Below are positions 58,652-64,000 of a stretch of DNA of 64,000 nt, in pieces. The notes under the pieces are model-generated. The model did no database searches, was not told where the DNA came from, and was given only the letters and a program-made list of their open reading frames with translations. How positions within the stretch are numbered: position 1 is the stretch's first letter; the number at the start of each line of letters is the position of its first letter. The position numbers were made by a program, and so were the translations under genes. Location of the stretch: the NCBI GenBank assembly GCA_030762935.1, contig CM060883.1, positions 46,988,501-47,052,500 of the forward strand, in the 5' to 3' direction. The stretch is from Hymenopus coronatus. Lineage: Eukaryota > Arthropoda > Insecta > Mantodea > Hymenopodidae.

Positions 58652-59090
58652 GATAAGACTGAGAAAATATTTTACCCAAATTGCATACTTTATTAAGCCA
58701 CACTTCTTTTCAGTCTGTTTAGACTTCTGTTTCAAATAGGGATATATGGCAATTTAGTTAATATTGGCAACATTCTTTTATGGAGAAGAAGGCAGCGATC
58801 AGAAAAAGTACATTGTATATACATGGTACAGAAAGTAATAAGCTTTTGTAAAAATAGTTTGTATAAGCTATATAAAAATGAAAGATAGTGAGCAGAGATA
58901 GCCATCTGAATGTAACCTTAAATCATGCATGCATGTACCTACCCATCCCATACAAAAGCTTATACAGATATACAGTAAGTATGCTACAAAACTTGGCCAT
59001 CAGGTGCATGGTCCATCTCCCAGCACGTACTGTACACTTGGCTGGCAGTCGCATGGCCCGTCATTTAGTCACATGCATGGACGTCAAATA
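58652..59090. other. Unique intronic stretch
   Basis: No gene or repeat family recognised. Two overlapping plus-strand frames show no domain and lie antisense in the intron. Confidence 0.4.
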
Positions 59091-59095
59091 AAATT

Positions 59096-59640
59096 TCAAA
59101 TCACATTAACAATTATCAGAATAAGCACAAAACTTACCTTATCACAGGAGACATTGGAAATACCATCCATTGCATCAATATATCTATGGCATCTTCTGAG
59201 GAAATGTTCTTTCACATGCATTAGATCAGCTTCTGAAATAATGTTAATTTCGCTCCTGATATTTCGTTTTAATTCTTCTAATGTATGGGGATTAGTGATG
59301 TACACTTTATTTTTCAAGTTGCTCCATAATTAAAAATTGTATGTCGTAAGATCAGGAGACCGAGCGAGCCATAAACCCTTACTAATGATTCTATTCTCAA
59401 AAATTTCTGCAATAAACTGTAATGATTCATCAGCTGTATGCGCGGTGGCAGAATCCTGGTTTGAGGTTTAAAAGTTTTGATGTTTTCCATGCTAAAGCTT
59501 TCAAAATGTCAGTTTCTTGTGCAAGGTGCTTAAGAGTTTTTCGAGATGACTGTTCTAACCTTTCACCAATTTCAACTAATTTCTGCTCCACAAGCAAATG
59601 CCTGTTTACCTTTCTTTTCATATCACAAATCCAGTCTCCC
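59096..59640 (-). pseudogene. IS630/Tc1-mariner-type transposase relic with internal deletion
   Basis: The minus strand gives first (59430-59621) LVEIGERLEQSSRKTLKHLA then KALAWKTSKLLNLKP, a helix-turn-helix region of the kind found before DDE transposases. After a gap it reads GLWLARSPDLTTYNF and LKNKVYITNPHTLEELKRNI (59096-59370), matching the usual '...ppRSPDLtp.DffLWg.lK..vy...p.tleeLk..I' end, including its catalytic-region Asp. The middle of the catalytic domain is missing, and a stop lies in 'YNF*LW'. A non-functional copy inside the Ig gene intron, on the same strand. Confidence 0.7.
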
Positions 59641-59829
59641 TGAATTTATTTACAAGCAAACAAACGACCTCTCTACTCAGAACAAGCACACCAGCAAATT
59701 TAAGTTTCAAGGTATCTTATAACTTCCCTACAAAATGATGTAAACAAAAACATGTCATACATAAACACCCTTTGAGGTTGATTGATATTTGGAGGAATTT
59801 AGTAACAGTGACGTTCAAATTATATTTGT

Positions 59830-59932
59830 ATTAATTTGTTGAGTTGGATTTTTAACACTACGTCACTTACATAGTCCTTCATAATAACAATGTAAGTGAC
59901 ATAGTGTTAAAAAACCAACTCAACAAATTAAT
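59830..59932. repeat. Foldback of Penelope-type ends, arms 42 bp
   Basis: Arms 59830-59871 and 59891-59932 (attaatttgttgagttgg inward, gtgacatagtgttaaaaaac outward). The aacactacgtcacttac end is the same as in the 43.2-kb foldback (aacactacatcacttac). Confidence 0.82.
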
Positions 59933-60372
59933 AACATAAAACCCTTTGTGATACCGTATACTGCAGTTAGGAAGCACTTCAAGCAAAACTAAACACTTCT
60001 AAGCATTCCTAATGTTGTTTACATGTGAACTGGACAAGAACAGAAGTAAGACTGATGCACACGTGACGACAGAACGGATGTAGGATGTGCGCACAGGGAA
60101 ATGCAGTGAAAAGTCACACAGGCTGTGCATCTGGAGGCCAAGTTTTGTAATAAATGTACTGCAGCTCTAAAACTGGTGTTTTAGAGTCAAGATAAAATAA
60201 AATGTAATTGTAGTGAAATTGGGACCTAAATCTTTAAGGGTATCTAATATTCCCTCTTAGGTGGCAGAGAAAGTAAAAATTGCAAAGCCCTTTCTTTTAT
60301 ACTGTTCTGTATCATATGACATAACTTATCAGCTATATTACTAGGTTTAAAAGATTTAGTTATTATTCATAC

Positions 60373-60699
60373 CTGTAACAACGAGTTTGGCATTTGCTGA
60401 AGATATAAGCACCTCACCAGCAACACCAATTGAACAATTGAAAACACCCTCATTGTTGTGCTCAACAGATTTCACAGTTATGCCACATCGGCCATCATTG
60501 AAATTGGCAATAATACTGTAAGTTTTGTTTGATGTATCGGTGCCTGGATGTATGTTCTCTTCTATATACTCAGGGGGATAGCTAATCTTGCAGGATTGTA
60601 TTTCCCTGCCTGTCTCACAAATAAATGCAAATGGTTCTCCTGCTCGTACAGCCATCGTCCCATTTGGAGTGACATCTATGTTCACACTTGCTCCCTCTC
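60373..60699 (-). CDS. Ig-like domain exon of a cell-surface protein
   Basis: The exon runs from acceptor ttattttctccag to donor acag|gtatga and holds 109 codons, phase 1 at both ends, the usual layout for single Ig domains. It reads EGASVNIDVTPNGTMAVRAG, then EPFAFICETGREIQSCKISY, later DGRCGITVKSVE and NNEGVFNCSIG, ending with NAKLVVT. The first Cys (strand B) and the Cys of EGVFNC (strand F, normally DxGxYxC) form the core disulphide. The Cys in QSC and GRC could form a second bridge, as in some arthropod Ig proteins with a 'GeCgI.I' motif. Three N-glycosylation sites (NGT, NKT, NCS). Upstream exons lie outside the window. Likely an adhesion or receptor protein; the name is unknown. Confidence 0.88.
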
Positions 60700-60756
60700 C
60701 TGGAGAAAATAAATTTCACATCGGTACATTATGATATAAGCTTAGATTAAGATAAG

Positions 60757-61951
60757 AGGATTCTTACCCAAACACAGCAAAGAAGCATTAGCAGATGGTG
60801 TAGTAAACCTATTGCAAAAAACTTAAGATAACAAACAAATTGCAGGTGGACTTTTCATTGACGTAAATAAAGTGTTTGATACTGTCAATCATGAACTCCT
60901 CCTTAAAAAATTAGCACAGTCAGGAATAAGAGGAATTGCCTTGAACTGGTTTAGAAGCTATCTCCTTAAACACAATATGTCAGCTTAAACAATTATTCCA
61001 GACCAACATTAACAGTAAAGCATGGAATTCCACAAGGTACAGTGTTAGGTCTAATTTTATTTCTTATCTTCATTAATGATATAGGAAATGTAGAACTAAT
61101 AGGTAAAATATTCTATTTGCAGATGATATTTTTCTATTTTATGAAAATAAATCTGAATCGCAGGTAATGAAAGATATGCAAACTGACCTTACAACATGCA
61201 GACATGGTTCACAAATAACAACTTAATCCTTAATGCCAAGAAAACTAAATATATGCTTTTTCATGAACCCTCTAGACCAATTACAAGTAATATGTCAATT
61301 AAGATCAAAGATAATGTTATAGAAAGAGTAAACAAATGTACATACCTAGGGCTAACACTAGACTCATCTTTGACATGGACATACCAAATTGAACACATTT
61401 TCAGCAAAACAAACTCTATTATTCGCATATTGTACAGACTAAAAGATCTAGACTTAGATAACAGCTGTAAAAGGAGTCTTTATTTTGCACTCTTGCACCC
61501 CAATTTTCTGTATTTAAATGCAGTATGGTCCAATAACAATAAAGAACAGCTAAACTGTTTAGAAATCCTACAAAAGAGAGCTATTAAAACGCTTTATGGA
61601 TTTAATATTTTAAAACCTTCCGTAGAAGTATTTAAGGAAACAAATATACTGCCATTTTCCTATCTCTGTAAATATAGTGAATCTTCATTCATATACAAAG
61701 CTGAAAATAACCTCATATGTACCAACTCTGTAATCAAACACAAAAGAGATATTTTCTCCTACAAAACTAGATCAGCCAATCACATATGTATAAAATCAGT
61801 TAACTCAACCAAATATGGAATAAAAAGTATGCTACATAGTGCCACCAAAACATACAACAGTCTCCCACTTAGCATTAAAGAATCATTTAACTTATCCCAA
61901 TTTAAAAATAAATTCTTCAAACACCTACTTGAGCAATACTGTAATTCCTAA
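60757..61951 (+). pseudogene. Non-LTR reverse transcriptase relic, last part nearly intact
   Basis: The first part shifts between frames but shows GGLFIDVNKVFDTVNHELLL, KHGIPQGTVLG and the catalytic FADDIFLFYEN in order, as in CR1/jockey-type reverse transcriptases. From 61196 to 61951 a frame of 251 codons is open: WFTNNNLILNAKKTKYMLF, YLGLTLDSSLTW, ALLHPNFLY, LQKRAIKTLYG, and the closing YNSLPLSIKESFNLSQFKNK. Two stops (after LLQKT and HNMSA) and frameshifts before 61190 kill it. It lies antisense in an intron of the Ig gene. Confidence 0.82.
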
Positions 61952-62212
61952 AAATTTGACAACAGAAAATCCCTATGGTGTTTTTTGAAATATTGCATTA
62001 AGTTTAATCACACCCCCTTACAAATTATGTTAAAAATTGTGTGTGTGTGTGTGTGTGTGTGTAACATTAATACTTATATACTCCTTTTTATATGTGATAA
62101 TGTGTTTATTTTATCCTTTGTATTTTGCTTACTGCCTCATTAAAGGGCAGTCCCTATCCAGAGCAATATGCTCATTGGGACATTCTATGTAAATAAATTA
62201 AATAAATAAGCA
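61952..62212 (+). mobile_element. 3' end of the same non-LTR element
   Basis: After the stop the 3'UTR has a (TG)n tract at 62039-62062, the phrase gggcagtccctatccagagc, then cattgggacattctatg and a short repeated aaataaattaaataaataag end. A microsatellite-like tail instead of poly(A) is usual for CR1/L2-type elements. Confidence 0.7.
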
Positions 62213-62786
62213 CTGTCAACAATGAGGAATATTTAGTCCGCTTTGTTGGCTGATTCATACATAAGCTCATTGGAATTTTCCCTGGGTCTCCATTACATTC
62301 AACACATTTTACATTGTTACAAGAAAACACTTGGTAGATAGAGCAAAATTATTGATAAAGTCTGGTTAATTAATGGAAAATGAAAACTTAGGGATGGGTA
62401 ATGCACTTATATAATAAGGCTTTACAGGATATAAATGCTTAAAGGGTGAAATTTAGATTTTCCACAATTTTGATGCTAGAAGCTACAGTTTTGGCACATA
62501 CATCAGGGGAATAAAAAGATGGTGTTCTGCCTAGTTTCATTTCTCTAACTCTAATAGTTTTTGAGTTATTAAAATTTTGGGGTTAAAATATATGCATTTT
62601 TCAAAATCTATCTTGTCTTACAGTTTTTTAATAAAATGAATAACATTCTTCGGCAATACCATAGAAGCATGTACAAAGACTTCAAAAATCAGATTTTTGA
62701 TACCTTCATATCAAAGGGAGAGAAAAAATTACATCCATTGTAAAAGCAACATTTCTAAAACTTTTACTGTTTTTGCACACATTTTA
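62213..62786. other. Unique intronic stretch
   Basis: No gene, exon or repeat family recognised. Confidence 0.45.
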
Positions 62787-63460
62787 TTTTTACTTTCTCT
62801 AATGTACTATATACACAGTGTATAGAGAAGGTATTGCATTCCACCCAAAAATGTGATACAAAGATTTTACCAGAATACATGTTTTGGGTCCCGATTCCCA
62901 AAACAGCAATTTTGGAAAAAGGTCTGTATGGGTGTGTGTATGTGTCTGTGGACAGCATAGCTCAAAAACTATAAGACTGTTGAATACCAAATTTAATGTT
63001 CAGTATCTTCCAAGGATGCAACCCCCAAACTATCCTTTACATGGAAACATCTTTGATAATGTTGTTTTGCTTAAAAATGGCTACAGAATTTAATTAAAAT
63101 ACCACATATTAAAGCAACTTACATCACAAATAAAATGATTATCCTGAATTGCCTAGGAATAGCTTCTGAAAACCTGTTCATCCTGCATGAATTTTACATA
63201 ACTGGTTAAGCCGTAATAGATAAAAATTTATTATACAAATAATGTAGATCTTGTTAAAACACAATTTGTCATATGCATTTTTGTTGCAGAGTTGACTGTT
63301 TCCGAGATATTCCTTGTTATTGGTTCCAATTTTAAACTACGCATCTTCTCAAACAGGGCCACCTTTCATTTCATCTCTTTTGTTTTTCTGAAAATGCAAA
63401 GCAAACTGAATTATAATTGTTCAGTATCGACCGGCTTTTAAAAGATCCTTATGGTGTATT
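62787..63460 (-). repeat. Family A repeat, partial
   Basis: tttttactttctctaatgta to cggcttttaaaagatcc. The far end with the tgcttccttgtaag block is missing. Confidence 0.87.
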
Positions 63461-63786
63461 CCTTATCTTCTGGAAATTGGAATCGCATGGAAATTGGATT
63501 TATGATCTTTCTCAAAACAATGTTCTGCCAGACCAGATTCTCAGGATGCATTAGGCGGATTGATGTCTACAACCAGAGTCCAAGAAGAAAGAAAGAAAGA
63601 CTCAAGTTGGAAAAGTTATGGTCTCTATTTTCTGGGATGTAGAAGGATTCATTCTGGTGCATTCCAGTGTATTGGCTAAAATGAGATTAACACATTAATA
63701 GGCAATTTATCCATCAGTCTCTTCTTGGTGTAATGATTTGTGTATGCAGGAATCACAGATAAGCAGGATTCAATATTCTTTGTACT
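63461..63786. other. Unique intronic stretch
   Basis: Nothing recognised. Confidence 0.45.
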
Positions 63787-64000
63787 TTTATTACTTTCTC
63801 TATACTCACTATGTACATAGTGTGTAGAGAATGTATTGCACTCCACCAAAAAATTCGATACTGAGATTTCACCGGAAATATATGTTTTAGGGTCCCCTGT
63901 AACCAAAAAAAGCATTTTCACAAAAAGGTCCGTGTGTGTGTGTGTGTCCATGTGTCTGTGAACACGATAACTCAAAAACAAAAAGTCGGTAAAATACCAA
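63787..64000 (-). repeat. Family A repeat, cut by the window edge
   Basis: ttattactttctctatactc, cactatgtacatagtgtg, the caccggaaatatatg block, a GT tract and cgataactcaaaaacaaaaag. It continues past the window. Confidence 0.88.

Larger units (their letters stand above)
53995..60372 (-). other. Intron of the Ig gene, 6.4 kb
   Basis: It runs from donor caggtatga at 60372 to acceptor ttccag at 53995. It is filled with family A copies, SINEs, Penelope-end foldbacks and a transposase relic, listed separately. No further exon was seen in it. Confidence 0.7.

Noticed and set aside
60261..60280. gcagagaaagtaaaaat as another family A tail
   Set aside because: Only about 15 bp match, without the palindrome or upstream blocks. 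It may be an old end, but chance is likely.

Overview
The window looks like a piece of a large, transposon-filled animal nuclear genome, most likely an arthropod. The reasons are AT-rich DNA with no long open frames, tRNA-derived SINEs, decayed non-LTR, Penelope-like, mariner and hAT elements, and split coding exons with GT/AG borders. The arthropod assignment rests on the style of the Ig domain and on the mix of elements. It is an inference, and I cannot name a species.

Only one host gene can be supported. On the minus strand, an exon at 60373-60699 codes for one Ig-like domain and an exon at 53852-53994 codes for a transmembrane helix, a very short cytoplasmic tail and the stop codon. Both are in phase 1 and join cleanly across a 6.4 kb intron. 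The gene enters from beyond the right edge, so this is the 3' end of a cell-surface Ig protein. The first canonical AATAAA on the minus strand lies about 2.3 kb after the stop.

The flanks (1-31.5 kb and 54-64 kb) are dominated by one interspersed repeat of roughly 0.8-0.95 kb, called family A here. About 30 copies or fragments lie in both orientations, some abutting head to tail. Each carries a short inverted repeat near both ends (ACTTTCTCTA.../...TAGAGAAAGT), a terminal palindrome around CACTATGTACATAGTG, an internal palindrome around TACCAAACTTGGTA, and a (CA)n tract. It codes for nothing. This layout recalls Helentron-type non-autonomous elements, which is a hypothesis.

Family A is absent from about 31.56 to 54.05 kb, directly downstream of the Ig gene's stop. 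That 22.5 kb block is not free of mobile DNA: it holds a mariner relic, a hAT-like element with an 8-bp target duplication, a 0.75 kb inverted pair of Penelope-like 3' ends, a small TIR element, SINE fragments, a decayed THAP domain and a degenerate tandem repeat. The absence of the commonest repeat may reflect a very long 3' untranslated region, some other constraint, or insertion bias.

Other items are three perfect or near-perfect hairpins (636-755, 11073-11207, 18236-18314), a GC-rich non-LTR ORF1 fragment with a poly(A) end (11.07-12.17 kb), reverse-transcriptase relics (15.8, 19.3, 30.2-31.5 and 60.8-62.2 kb), an IS630/Tc1-mariner-type transposase relic (59.1-59.6 kb), and nested SINEs whose target duplications give an order of insertion.
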